Of a DNA stretch of 64,000 nt, positions 18,074 to 26,687 are shown one piece after another (the stretch's first letter is position 1; each line of letters starts with the position of its first letter). The stretch comes from Sphingomonas dokdonensis (GTDB lineage: Bacteria; Pseudomonadota; Alphaproteobacteria; Sphingomonadales; Sphingomonadaceae). Location: the NCBI RefSeq assembly GCF_002197685.1, contig NZ_NBBI01000005.1, forward strand, positions 1-64,000, given 5' to 3'. The translations under genes and the position numbers were made by a program. Under the pieces are notes generated by a model that saw only the letters and a list, made by a program, of their open reading frames with translations, made no database searches and was not told where the DNA came from.

Positions 18074-19492
18074 TCAACCTTCCAATTCGCGCATCAGCGC
18101 GCGCACGGCGCCGTCGACCTCTCGATCGGTGTCGCGCAGCTCCTCGATCCGGCGCACCGCGTGGATCACCGTGGAATGGTCGCGACCGCCGAACTTGCGA
18201 CCGATCTCGGGCAGCGATCGCGTCGTCAGCCGCTTGGCGAGATACATCGCGATCTGCCGTGGCCGTGCCACCGCCCGTGCCCGGCGCGCGGAAACCAGAT
18301 CCACCGGCTTCAGGTCGAAATGCGTCGAAACCAGCTTCTGGATCTCGTCTATCGTCACCCGGCGCACGCTGCCGCGCAGCACGTCGCCCAGTGTCGCCAC
18401 GGCGAAGTCCAGGTTGATCGTCTCACCGGTCAGCTGCGCATAGGCAACCACGCGATTGAGTGCACCTTCCAGCTCACGGATATTGCCGGTGATCCGCCCT
18501 GCGAGCAGGTCAAGCACGTCGGCCGGCACCTTGGTATCGGGCAGTTCGGCCGCTTTGCGGTCTAGGATGGTCCGGCGCAGGTCCAGCGAGGGCGCCTTGA
18601 TGTCGGCGACCAGGCCGATCGCCATCCGCCCGATGATGCGCTGCTCGATGCCGTCGAGCGCCTGCGGGCAGCGATCCGCCGAGATCACCAGCCGCTTGCC
18701 TGCCGCCATGATCTCGTTGACCGTGTGGAAGAACTCTTCCTGCGTCGCATCCTTGCCGGCGATGAACTGAAGATCGTCGATCAGCAGCAGGTCGGCCGAC
18801 CGCAACCGCGCCTTGAACGCGAAGGTGTCACGCGCCCGCAGCGCCGCCACGAAATCGAACATGAAGCGTTCGGCCGACATGGCGATCACGCGCGCGCCCG
18901 GCATCGCCGCCATGAAGGAGTGGCCGATGGCGTGCATCAGGTGCGTCTTGCCCTGGCCAGTGCCCGAATGGAGGAACAACGGGCTGAAGCGAACGGGGCC
19001 GGGCTCGGCCAGCGCCTTGGCGGCGTTGAACGCGACGCGGTTCGACGCATCCACCACGAAGCGGTCAAAGGTATAGCGCGGCTCCAGCGCAGGGCGCTCG
19101 ATAGCGTCAGCGATCACCGGCTCCGCCGCGGTCTCCGCCGCAACCGGGGCGACAGCAGGCACGCTGGCCACTGGGGCGGCGAGAGCAGTCACGCCCCCCA
19201 TGTCGCGCACCGCCGCGGTTTCGATTGCGACCGCGCGCACCGACGGCAGCACCGCCCGGAATTCGTGATACAGCCGGTCCGCATAATGGCTGCGCACCCA
19301 GTTGGTCATAAAGGCTGACGGCAGCGTCAGGCGAACACGGTCAGCGTCGCCGCTGTCCTCCAGCTGCATCGGCTTCAGCCATTGGTCGAACAACCGTGCA
19401 CCGGCGGACTCGCGCAAATTGGTCCGCACCCGTGCCCATGCCCGTGCCACATCCCCTGATTCTTCTGGCACAACAAACTGTGACAACGGCAC
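18074..19492 (-). CDS. dnaA: Chromosomal replication initiator protein DnaA
   Basis: DnaA opens replication at oriC. Domain I carries VRTNLRESAGARLFDQWLKPM. A short Ala/Val/Pro-rich domain II follows. The AAA+ domain has Walker A GTGQGKTHL, Walker B LLLIDDLQF and the sensor stretch VISADRCPQ. Domain IV has ARRARAVARPRQIAMYLAKRLT and the signature GGRDHSTVIHAVRRIEEL. I chose GTG 19492 (472 residues) because AGGAAAG lies just upstream; the frame is open to 19576, which would give 500 residues. No rpsT lies beside it, unlike many relatives. Confidence 0.93.
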   Translation of the reverse strand: MPLSQFVVPEESGDVARAWARVRTNLRESAGARLFDQWLKPMQLEDSGDADRVRLTLPSAFMTNWVRSHYADRLYHEFRAVLPSVRAVAIETAAVRDMGGVTALAAPVASVPAVAPVAAETAAEPVIADAIERPALEPRYTFDRFVVDASNRVAFNAAKALAEPGPVRFSPLFLHSGTGQGKTHLMHAIGHSFMAAMPGARVIAMSAERFMFDFVAALRARDTFAFKARLRSADLLLIDDLQFIAGKDATQEEFFHTVNEIMAAGKRLVISADRCPQALDGIEQRIIGRMAIGLVADIKAPSLDLRRTILDRKAAELPDTKVPADVLDLLAGRITGNIRELEGALNRVVAYAQLTGETINLDFAVATLGDVLRGSVRRVTIDEIQKLVSTHFDLKPVDLVSARRARAVARPRQIAMYLAKRLTTRSLPEIGRKFGGRDHSTVIHAVRRIEELRDTDREVDGAVRALMRELEG

Positions 19493-19917
19493 GCACACCT
19501 TTCCTGTGGCCGCGACACGAAGGTCGCAGCCTGAAATCAACAGAGCAAAACTGTCCCCCGATGTGGCCCCCGCCACGGTCGGCTACGACGATGGTTCGTT
19601 TGAGCGCCTCAGGCAGAAGGTGCCGTGGCGACTGAGGATGGTTTAGGAACAGGCTCGTGAGTCGATCAAGTCCGGTGCTTGCCACATTTCCGAAATATAC
19701 CGCCTTGACTCGATCCGGCCCGCGGTAATCCGTCGAAAAACTGACAAGTTACTCTGATTGCTCGAAAAAACAGGAACGGGCCGAAACGCTTCCTTTTGCG
19801 AATCGCGGGCAATCCTAAGCTTTTTGGATGCCCTCGTTTTGTTCCACCCGCTTGCCCCGGACGAATGAAAACCATCCGTTCGGGGCTAAGCCATTGGCGA
19901 ACAATGCAACGTGATAT
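19493..19917. other. Non-coding region upstream of dnaA
   Basis: This stretch of about 420 bases between dnaA and the next gene is noticeably AT-richer than its surroundings (for example CGTCGAAAAACTGACAAG). It should contain the dnaA promoter; TATATT on the dnaA strand near 19700 is a possible -10 box, without a clear -35. I see no good DnaA box (TTATNCACA), so it does not look like the replication origin. The small ORFs here have poor codon bias and were not accepted. Confidence 0.4.
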
Positions 19918-20895
19918 TTACCCCTCTTTGTCGCCCATCGTGACCAGCGCCTTCACGAATCCGCCCGGCTTGTCGCGCGTGGCGGCCAGCGCCTCGCCCA
20001 GCCGCTCCAGCGGGTAGCGCCCGGTGTACAGCCGGGTCGGATCCAGCCGCCCGCTCGCCACCAGGTCGATCGCTTCGCGAAGGCCGCGCATCTGCACCGC
20101 AGGGTCGCGCTCGTGCGCGTTGACCACGTCGATGCCCTTCCAGTTCCAGTTCTGCACGTTCACCTGGCGCGGGCCGTCCTGGTGATAGCCCGCGATCACC
20201 AGCCGCCCGCCGAAACCGATCAGCTCGCCGGCAAGATCGAGCGGCCATTGCTTGCCCACCGCCTCAATCACCCGTGGGCAGAAGCTGCCGCCGGTCAGCT
20301 GCCCGACCTCGCCGATGATCTTGTAATGGTCGATCATCGGGATCGTCACCTCGGCCCCATAATGCTTTGCGAGGTCGAGCGATTCGTCGCGGCGCGAGAT
20401 CGCGATCACCCGCGCGCCTGCCTCGCTCGCCAGCCGCGTCAGGATCGCGCCCAGGAAGCCGATCCCGATGATCGCCACCCACTGCCCTGCCTCCACCTGC
20501 GCCCGGCGGAAGATGTTCACCGCGCAGGCGATGGGCTCGCCGGGAAACGGCTGCCCGGCAAGTTCTGGCGGTAGCGGCACGACCTTTTCCACCGGCGCCA
20601 CGTCATAGCCCGCGAACGCGCGTTCGGAGAGCATCGCGACCCGCGTGCCGAGCGCCATCTCGACGCCCTGCCCCACCGCGTCCACCACACCCCATGCCTC
20701 ATGCCCCAGCCCGCCCGGCGCGCCGGGCCAGCTCGACCAGGGCTGGCCTTCCCACGGCTCGACGTTGGACGCGCACACGCCGCACCCTTCCACCTTCACG
20801 CGCACCTCGCCTGGGGCGGGCTGCGGCACGGGCACCTCGTCGATCCTGATCTCGCTTGGCCCCTGGAGTACCGCCGCCTGCATGGTTCCCGTCAC
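19918..20895 (-). CDS. Zinc-dependent alcohol dehydrogenase-like protein (MDR family), short form
   Basis: This protein has 325 residues from GTG 20895, which has AAAGG seven bases ahead; ATG 20883 is possible. MDR hallmarks are GCGVCASNVEP with the first catalytic-zinc Cys, GGLGHEAWGVV with the zinc His-Glu, and the nucleotide fold IIGIGFLGAILTRLASEAGARVIAISRR. The four-Cys structural zinc lobe is missing and the protein is shorter than classical ADHs (340-380). The substrate is unknown; since it stands near a sugar-epimerase operon, a sugar or polyol is possible. It is divergent from the DUF1003 gene. Confidence 0.8.
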   Translation of the reverse strand: MTGTMQAAVLQGPSEIRIDEVPVPQPAPGEVRVKVEGCGVCASNVEPWEGQPWSSWPGAPGGLGHEAWGVVDAVGQGVEMALGTRVAMLSERAFAGYDVAPVEKVVPLPPELAGQPFPGEPIACAVNIFRRAQVEAGQWVAIIGIGFLGAILTRLASEAGARVIAISRRDESLDLAKHYGAEVTIPMIDHYKIIGEVGQLTGGSFCPRVIEAVGKQWPLDLAGELIGFGGRLVIAGYHQDGPRQVNVQNWNWKGIDVVNAHERDPAVQMRGLREAIDLVASGRLDPTRLYTGRYPLERLGEALAATRDKPGGFVKALVTMGDKEG

Positions 20896-20969
20896 GTTGC
20901 CGCCTTTCGCTTCATTGATATTGTCTGGATTGCTGCACCCGCCGCCCCCGGCGGGGCGTTGCGCCTGCC

Positions 20970-21488
20970 ATGTCGAACGACCCTTATATGGCCCGCACGC
21001 TGCGCGAGAACATCGACCGGCTGAAACAGCGCGCCGATCGCGCCGCGCGCGACGCGCCACTGGGCGATCGGCTGGCGGCGGCGATCACGCGCTTTGCCGG
21101 CTCCATGGCCTTTGTGGCGCTGCACGCCGTGCTGTTCGGCGGCTGGATCGTGTGGAATCTCGGCTGGATTCCCGGCCTCGAACCGTTCGACCCCAGCTTC
21201 GTGATGCTCGCCATGGAGGCATCGGTGGAGGCGATTTTCCTCTCCACCTTTGTCCTCATCTCGCAGAACCGCATGGCCGCCGCCGCCGACCGCCGCGGCG
21301 ATCTGGACCTGCACATCTCGCTGCTGACCGAGCATGAGCTCACCCGCCTTGCCGGCATGATCGAGCGGATCGCGGATCGCGTGGGTGCCGGCAGCGATCC
21401 GGAGATCGAAGAGATCAAGCAGGATGTCTCGCCCGAACAGGTGCTCGATGCCCTGGAGGAACCCGGCCCCCCGCCCTCGCAGACCTGA
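20970..21488 (+). CDS. DUF1003 family membrane protein
   Basis: This 172-residue protein fits the DUF1003 family. A basic N-terminus is followed by a membrane hairpin: first segment FAGSMAFVALHAVLFGGWIVWN, second around residues 72-98 (FVMLAMEASVEAIFLSTFVLISQNRM). The family's acidic/Arg helix RRGDLDLHISLLTEHELTRL follows. The C-terminal tail is acidic and Pro-rich. The function of the family is not established. It starts 74 bases from the divergent dehydrogenase and is convergent with the histidine phosphatase. Confidence 0.88.
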   Translation: MSNDPYMARTLRENIDRLKQRADRAARDAPLGDRLAAAITRFAGSMAFVALHAVLFGGWIVWNLGWIPGLEPFDPSFVMLAMEASVEAIFLSTFVLISQNRMAAAADRRGDLDLHISLLTEHELTRLAGMIERIADRVGAGSDPEIEEIKQDVSPEQVLDALEEPGPPPSQT

Positions 21489-21495
21489 CGCCGCG

Positions 21496-22086
21496 TCACG
21501 CTGCGTGGACGTTCAGCGCCAGCAGCCGCCCGCCCCAGTCGCCCACCACCAGCGACGTGATCGACCCCGGATCGACGTCGAACGACAGCATGCGGTCGAG
21601 CGGCAGGCCAAGGTAATGCGCCACCACGCCGCGGATGATGTCCGAATGCGAGACGCACACGATCGCGCCCGTCCGGTCCGACCGGCCCAGCGCCTCGAGG
21701 TGCACAACCGCGCGCGCAACCGCATCGGTCATCCGCTCGCCGTTCGGCGCCTGCGCGCTGCTGCGTGACGCGTTCCAGTGGTCCCACACCGGGTCGCCGT
21801 CCAGATCGGCGATGACCCGGCCGGTCCAGTCGCCGAAGTCCACCTCGTTCAGCGCGTCCACCACCCCTGGTTCCTGCCCGAACGCCGCGCCGATCACCGC
21901 CGCGGTTTCGCGCGTGCGTCGCTGCGGACTGGTGTGTACCAAGGTGACGTCGCGCAGCCGTTCGGCGGCCCAGCGCGCCTGCGCCGCGCCGATCGGCGCC
22001 AGCGGATGGTCGCCGCCACGCCCGGTCAGCACCCGCCCGGCCTCGGCATGTGCGCCGTGCCGCACGAGATGGATAACTGCCGTCAA
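21496..22086 (-). CDS. Histidine phosphatase family protein
   Basis: This 196-residue protein begins with the phosphohistidine motif HLVRHG at about residues 6-11. It continues with LTGRGGDHPLAPIGAAQARWAAERL, SPQRRTRETAAVIG (second Arg) and VCVSHSDIIRGVVAHYLGLP with the distal catalytic His. This is the phosphoglycerate mutase-like superfamily, including SixA/CobC-type phosphatases; the substrate is not predictable. A perfect GGAAC-N16-CGTT element lies 41 bases upstream on the same strand, so it may belong to the general stress regulon. Confidence 0.88.
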   Translation of the reverse strand: MTAVIHLVRHGAHAEAGRVLTGRGGDHPLAPIGAAQARWAAERLRDVTLVHTSPQRRTRETAAVIGAAFGQEPGVVDALNEVDFGDWTGRVIADLDGDPVWDHWNASRSSAQAPNGERMTDAVARAVVHLEALGRSDRTGAIVCVSHSDIIRGVVAHYLGLPLDRMLSFDVDPGSITSLVVGDWGGRLLALNVHAA

Positions 22087-22126
22087 CGACCCCCGCCTGA
22101 TTCAGCTACGTTGAAGATGCCGCACG

Positions 22127-22151
22127 AACGGATCGCACGGGGTCGCGTTCC
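22127..22151 (-). promoter_or_regulatory. EcfG-type general stress promoter
   Basis: On the minus strand GGAAC (22151-22147) is followed after exactly 16 bases by CGTT (22130-22127). This matches the alphaproteobacterial sigma-EcfG consensus GGAAC-N16/17-CGTT. It would start transcription about 30 bases before the histidine phosphatase. Confidence 0.6.
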
Positions 22152-22292
22152 GAACAAACGTCTTAACTTGGATCAGGAACTCGTATCGTTGCCGAAATCA
22201 CCGGGAACCAAGGGTAGATGAAGATGTTCCTGCTTGTGGGGTTGCCCGGCGTAAGCGGGCGGAAAACCAGAACAAACACGAAGCGGGGATTG

Positions 22293-23411
22293 ATGACCGA
22301 ACAAGTTCTGATCACGGGCGGCGCCGGATTCATCGGCCGCTTCGTCACCGACGAATTGCTCCGCCGCGGCAACCGCGTGCGTATCCTCGACAATCTCCTG
22401 CCGCAAGTGCACGGCGACAGTGGTCAGCGGCCCGCGAACCTATCGCCAGAGGCCGAACTGGTCGTCGCCGACGTGCGCGACGGCGCTGCGGTGGCCAAGG
22501 CGCTCGACGGCGTCGACAGCGTGGTCCACCTCGCCGCCGAAGTCGGCGTCGGCCAGTCGATGTACGAGGTCGAACGCTACACCTCGGTCAACGACGTCGG
22601 CACCGCGGTGCTATTCGAGAAGCTGATCGACAAGCCGGTGCGCCGCGTCGTCACCGCGTCGTCCATGAGCATCTATGGCGAGGGGCTGTACCGCGACGCG
22701 GACGGCAATCTGGTCGAGGACGCCGCACGCGGCATGATCCGCGACGGCATGCGCCAGTGGGACCCCACCGACGCGCAGGGCCGCCCGCTCACACCGGTCG
22801 CCACGCCCGAGACGAAGCGCCCGGCGCTGTCCTCGATCTACGCGCTCAACAAGTACGTGCAGGAGCGCACCACCCACATCATGGGCGCCCCCTACGGCAT
22901 CGAAAGCGTCTGCCTGCGCCTGTTCAACGTCTACGGCCCCGGCCAGGCACTTTCCAACCCGTACACCGGCGTGCTCGCGATCTTCGCCTCGCGCCTTCTC
23001 AACAAGCAGCGCCCGATGGTGTTCGAGGACGGCGAGCAGCGCCGCGACTTCGTTCATGTCGGCGACGTGGCACGCGCCTTCGCCGATGCTCTAGTCCTAC
23101 CCGAGGCGGTCGGCGGCACCTTCAACGTCGGCTCGGGCAACGACCGCTCGGTGACCGAAGTAGCCGAGGCGCTCGGCCGCGCGATGGGGCAGAACGACGC
23201 CTCGCCCGAGATCGTCGGCAAGGCCCGCGTCGGCGACATCCGCCACTGCTTCTGCGACACATCGCTCGCGGCCGAGCGGCTCGGCTTCCGCGCCACCGCC
23301 GATTTCGAGACGGAGCTTGCCGTTCTTGCCGACTGGGTGGCGCAGCAGACCGCCGACGATCGCGTCAGCCAGGCGCGCGCCGAACTCGAGAAGCGCGGCC
23401 TGGTCGCATGA
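22293..23411 (+). CDS. NAD-dependent sugar epimerase (dTDP-L-rhamnose 4-epimerase-like)
   Basis: This extended SDR has 372 residues from ATG 22293, after AGCGGGGAT; the frame extends to 22218. It has the Rossmann motif GGAGFIGR near residue 10, the NAG-like HLAAEVGVGQSMYEV, the TASSMSIYGEG active-site strand and catalytic YALNK (Tyr183, Lys187). The long insert before the Tyr (LVEDAARGMIRDGMRQWDP, then LTPVATPETKRPALSSIYA) is typical of WbiB-type dTDP-L-rhamnose 4-epimerases. It would supply an activated deoxysugar. First gene of an operon with 1-4 base overlaps. Confidence 0.8.
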   Translation: MTEQVLITGGAGFIGRFVTDELLRRGNRVRILDNLLPQVHGDSGQRPANLSPEAELVVADVRDGAAVAKALDGVDSVVHLAAEVGVGQSMYEVERYTSVNDVGTAVLFEKLIDKPVRRVVTASSMSIYGEGLYRDADGNLVEDAARGMIRDGMRQWDPTDAQGRPLTPVATPETKRPALSSIYALNKYVQERTTHIMGAPYGIESVCLRLFNVYGPGQALSNPYTGVLAIFASRLLNKQRPMVFEDGEQRRDFVHVGDVARAFADALVLPEAVGGTFNVGSGNDRSVTEVAEALGRAMGQNDASPEIVGKARVGDIRHCFCDTSLAAERLGFRATADFETELAVLADWVAQQTADDRVSQARAELEKRGLVA

Positions 23412-24475
23412 GCGGCGATAAGCCCATCCTCGTCACCGGCGGCGCGGGCTTCATCGGCAGCAATCTCGCGCATCGCCTCGCCGGGGAGGGCCACCGCGTC
23501 ATCGTCTATGACGCGCTGGTCCGCGAGGGCGTGAAGCGCAATCTCGACTGGCTGAAGGCGAACCACGGCGACAAGATCGACGTGCGCGTCGCCGACATCC
23601 GCGACGAAGCGGGGATGACCGCCGCGGTCCAGGAATCGCAGGCGGTGTTCCACATGGCGGCGCAGGTCGCCGTCACCACCAGCCTGGTCGACCCGCGCGC
23701 CGATTATGCGATCAACATCACCGGCACGCTGAACGTGCTGGAGGCCGCGCGTACCGCCGCCGAGCCGCCCGCGGTGATCTTCGCCTCCACCAACAAGGTC
23801 TATGGCGACCTGATCGACCTCGCGTTCGACGAAACGGAGAACGGCTATCAGCCGGTCGATCCGCTGGTGAACGCTTATGGGATCGGCGAGACGCGCCCGC
23901 TCGATTTCCACACGCCCTATGGCTGCTCCAAGGGCGCCGCGGACCAGTACGTCCTCGACTATGCGCGCAGCTATAACGTGCCCAGCGCCGTGCTGCGCAT
24001 GAGCTGCATCTATGGCGAGCGTCAGATGGGCACCGAAGATCAGGGATGGGTCGCCCATTTCCTGATCCGCGCGCTCGAAGGCCGCACCATCGACATCTAC
24101 GGCGACGGCCACCAGGTCCGCGACATCCTCGAGGTGAGCGACGCGGTCGACACCTATCTCGCGCTCTGGCGCCAGCTCGATCGCCATTCGGGCCGCGTCT
24201 TCAACCTGGGCGGCGGTCCCGACAATGCCGTCAGCCTGCGCAGCGTACTGGCCGAGATCGAGACGGTGGTCGGCCGCCCGATCGACCTGCGCTTCGGTGA
24301 CTGGCGCGCGGGCGACCAGCGCTATTTCGTCGCCGACCGCCGCGCCGCCGAGGAAGCGCTCGGGCTCGCCAAGCCGGCCGACTGGCGCACCGGCCTGCGC
24401 CGCCTCGCCACCTGGCTGTCCGAGGAACGCAGCCTCCCGCTCGGCACCCAGCCCGCCATAAAGGTGGCGATTTGA
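23408..24475 (+). CDS. NAD-dependent epimerase (CDP-paratose/tyvelose 2-epimerase-like)
   Basis: This 355-residue extended SDR starts at the ATG in ATGA shared with the previous stop. It has GGAGFIGS near residue 10, HMAAQVAVTTSL, ASTNKVYGD and catalytic YGCSK (Tyr171, Lys175). RMSCIYGERQMGTEDQGWV is the signature of the RfbE/TyvE group, which epimerises CDP-paratose at C2. No CDP-sugar synthesis genes are visible in the window, so the true substrate could be another nucleotide sugar. It is coupled to the next glycosyltransferase through TGATG. Confidence 0.82.
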   Translation: MSGDKPILVTGGAGFIGSNLAHRLAGEGHRVIVYDALVREGVKRNLDWLKANHGDKIDVRVADIRDEAGMTAAVQESQAVFHMAAQVAVTTSLVDPRADYAINITGTLNVLEAARTAAEPPAVIFASTNKVYGDLIDLAFDETENGYQPVDPLVNAYGIGETRPLDFHTPYGCSKGAADQYVLDYARSYNVPSAVLRMSCIYGERQMGTEDQGWVAHFLIRALEGRTIDIYGDGHQVRDILEVSDAVDTYLALWRQLDRHSGRVFNLGGGPDNAVSLRSVLAEIETVVGRPIDLRFGDWRAGDQRYFVADRRAAEEALGLAKPADWRTGLRRLATWLSEERSLPLGTQPAIKVAI

Positions 24476-25578
24476 TGCGTGGAGCGCCGCAGCGCATCCT
24501 GATGACGGTTGATGCGGTGGGCGGGGTGTGGCGCTATTCGGTCGACCTCGCCGCCGCGCTGAGTGAAGCCGGGGTGTCGACCGTCCTCGCGCTGCTCGGG
24601 CCCGCCCCGTCCGACGCGCAGCGCGCGGAGGTTGCCGCGCTGCCGCGCGTGACTTTGGTGGAAACCGGTGAGCCGCTCGACTGGCTGACCGACGATGCGG
24701 TATCGGTGCAGCATGCGGCAGCGACGTTGGCGATGCTGGCGACGGCGCATCGCGCGGACCTCATCCACGTGAACCAGCCCGCGCTCGCCGCCACCCTGGC
24801 CGGCGACCTGCCGATGATCGTCGTCGCGCACGGCTGCATCGCTACCTGGTGGAACGCCGCGCGGCCGGGCACGCCGCTCGATCCCAAGTTCGAATGGCAT
24901 CGCGCGCTCGCCGCACAGGGCCTGCGCCGCGCCACCCGCGTGGTCGCGCCCAGCGAAAGCTATGCGCACGCGGTCGCACGCACCTATGGCCTGCGCGACC
25001 TGCCCGTCGCGATCCACAATGGCCGCACCCCGACGCCGGTCGCCCCGGTGCGCCCGCGCCATATTGCCTTCACCGCCGGCCGGCTGTGGGACGAGGTGAA
25101 GCGCACGCCGCTGCTCGACGCCGCCGCCGCGCGCCTTGCCGCCCCGCTCTACGCCGCCGGCGCAACCCGCGCGCCGCATGGCGCCTCGGTGCCGGTCGAG
25201 CACCTTCACCTCCTCGGCGAACGTTCGCCTGCCGGCATGGCCGCGATGTTCGCGACCCAGCCAGTGTTCGTCTCCGCCGCCTCGTTCGAACCGTTCGGGC
25301 TTGCGGTGCTTGAGGCCGCGCAGGCCGGCTGCGCATTGGTCCTGTCGGACATCGACACCTTTCGCGAGCTGTGGAACGGCGCCGCGCTGTTCGTCGCCGG
25401 GGACGATCCCGCCGCCTGGGCCGATGCGATCGCGCACCTGCTCGCCGACGACCCGACCCGCGTGGCGCTTGGCGCCGCCGCGGCCGAACGCGGCGCGCAT
25501 TTCACGCTCGCCGCCACCGCCACCGCCATGCTGTCGCTCTATGCCGACGCCGGCGCCGACCAGAGGGCTGCGGCATGA
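24475..25578 (+). CDS. Glycosyltransferase family 4
   Basis: This 367-residue protein has a GT-B fold. The N-terminal lobe begins RILMTVDAVGGVWRYSVDLAAAL, a glycine-rich acceptor loop. The C-terminal lobe has IAFTAGRLWDEVK and SAASFEPFGLAVLEAAQAGCALVLSD, which contains the EPFGLAVLEA donor-binding motif of GT4 enzymes. It transfers a sugar from a nucleotide donor, probably in the cytoplasm, to a growing glycan. ATG 24475 overlaps the previous stop (TGATG) and its own stop overlaps the next ATG. Confidence 0.85.
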   Translation: MRGAPQRILMTVDAVGGVWRYSVDLAAALSEAGVSTVLALLGPAPSDAQRAEVAALPRVTLVETGEPLDWLTDDAVSVQHAAATLAMLATAHRADLIHVNQPALAATLAGDLPMIVVAHGCIATWWNAARPGTPLDPKFEWHRALAAQGLRRATRVVAPSESYAHAVARTYGLRDLPVAIHNGRTPTPVAPVRPRHIAFTAGRLWDEVKRTPLLDAAAARLAAPLYAAGATRAPHGASVPVEHLHLLGERSPAGMAAMFATQPVFVSAASFEPFGLAVLEAAQAGCALVLSDIDTFRELWNGAALFVAGDDPAAWADAIAHLLADDPTRVALGAAAAERGAHFTLAATATAMLSLYADAGADQRAAA

Positions 25579-26687
25579 GAATCGTCTATTTCACCCACAG
25601 CCTCGCCTCCTGCTGGAACCACGGCAACGCGCATTTCCTGCGGGGCGTGCTGAGCGAGCTGGTCGCGCGCGGCCACGACGTCGTCGCCTATGAACCCGAA
25701 GGCGCGTGGAGCCTCGCCAACCTGCTCGCCGACCATGGCGATGAAGGGCTGGCGCTGTGGCGCGCGCGCTATCCCGAACTCACCTCGCGCACCTACGCCC
25801 CCGGCACGCCGGTCGAGGAACTGACCGACGGCGCCGACTTGGTGATCGTTCACGAATGGAACGACCACGATCTGGTCGCCGCCGTCGGCGATCTGCGCAA
25901 GCATGGCGCCGGCTTCACCCTCCTGTTCCACGACACGCACCACCGCGCAGTCAGCGAGCCGGAATCGATGAAGGCATACGACCTGTCCGGCTACGACGGC
26001 GTCCTCGCGTTCGGCGAGACGCTGAGCGAGATCTATCGCGGCTGGGGCTGGAACAACCGCGTCTGGACCTGGCACGAGGCCGCCGACCTGCGCCGCTTCC
26101 ACCCGCCGGTCGAGGAGGGCGAGCGCCAGGGCCTCGTCTGGATCGGTAATTGGGGCGATGGCGAGCGGACGGAGGAGCTCGAACGCTTTCTCTTCGCACC
26201 CGCGCAGGATGCAGCGCTGCCGCTCGACATCTACGGCGTGCGCTATCCGGAAGAGGCGCTGGCGACGCTCGATCGCTACGGCGTGCGCTATCACGGCTGG
26301 GCGCCCAATGCCGCCGCGCCCGACATTTTCGCACGCCACCTCGCCACCGTGCACGTGCCGCGGCGCTATTATTCCACCATCCTGCCCGGCATCCCCACAA
26401 TCCGCGTGTTCGAGGCGCTGGCCTGCGGCATCCCGCTCGTGTCCGCCCCCTGGGACGATGCGGAGGGGCTGTTCTCCCCGTGGCAGGACTATCTCGTCGC
26501 CCGCGACGGCGCGGAAATGACCCGCCACCTCACCGCCCTGCGCGACGATGCGGACCTGCGCCGCTCGCTTGCCGCGCACGGCCTCGCCACCATCAAGGCG
26601 CGCCACACCTGCGCGCATCGTGTCGACCAGCTGCTGGCCATCGTCGCCGGCCTGCGCACCGACACCGCAACGAAAGAAGCCGCATGA
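25575..26687 (+). CDS. CgeB-type glycosyltransferase, first copy
   Basis: This 370-residue protein begins MRIVYFTHSLASCWNHGNAHFLRG, a start shared in form with the next two genes (strand, Ser-rich loop, WNxGxA, helix). Middle motifs are TLLFHDTHHRAV and GWGWNNRVWTWHEAADLRRF. The C-terminal donor lobe has GLVWIGNWGDGERTEEL and LPGIPTIRVFEALACGIPLVSAPW, the CgeB/YkvP glycosyltransferase-like signature. The substrate is unknown. Overlaps are four bases at both ends. Confidence 0.82.
   Translation: MRIVYFTHSLASCWNHGNAHFLRGVLSELVARGHDVVAYEPEGAWSLANLLADHGDEGLALWRARYPELTSRTYAPGTPVEELTDGADLVIVHEWNDHDLVAAVGDLRKHGAGFTLLFHDTHHRAVSEPESMKAYDLSGYDGVLAFGETLSEIYRGWGWNNRVWTWHEAADLRRFHPPVEEGERQGLVWIGNWGDGERTEELERFLFAPAQDAALPLDIYGVRYPEEALATLDRYGVRYHGWAPNAAAPDIFARHLATVHVPRRYYSTILPGIPTIRVFEALACGIPLVSAPWDDAEGLFSPWQDYLVARDGAEMTRHLTALRDDADLRRSLAAHGLATIKARHTCAHRVDQLLAIVAGLRTDTATKEAA

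Noticed and set aside
19666..19875. 69-residue ORF in the dnaA upstream region as a possible rpsT
   Set aside because: The sequence does not resemble ribosomal protein S20 and has poor codon bias.
22204..22231. GGAAC with a later TGTT ahead of the first epimerase as a third EcfG promoter
   Set aside because: The -10 part reads TGTT instead of CGTT; too weak to call.
22757..23407. Upstream extension of the second epimerase frame, which might suggest a fusion or frameshift
   Set aside because: The extension is the shadow of the first epimerase; the ATGA junction at 23408 and the Rossmann motif right after it mark the true start.
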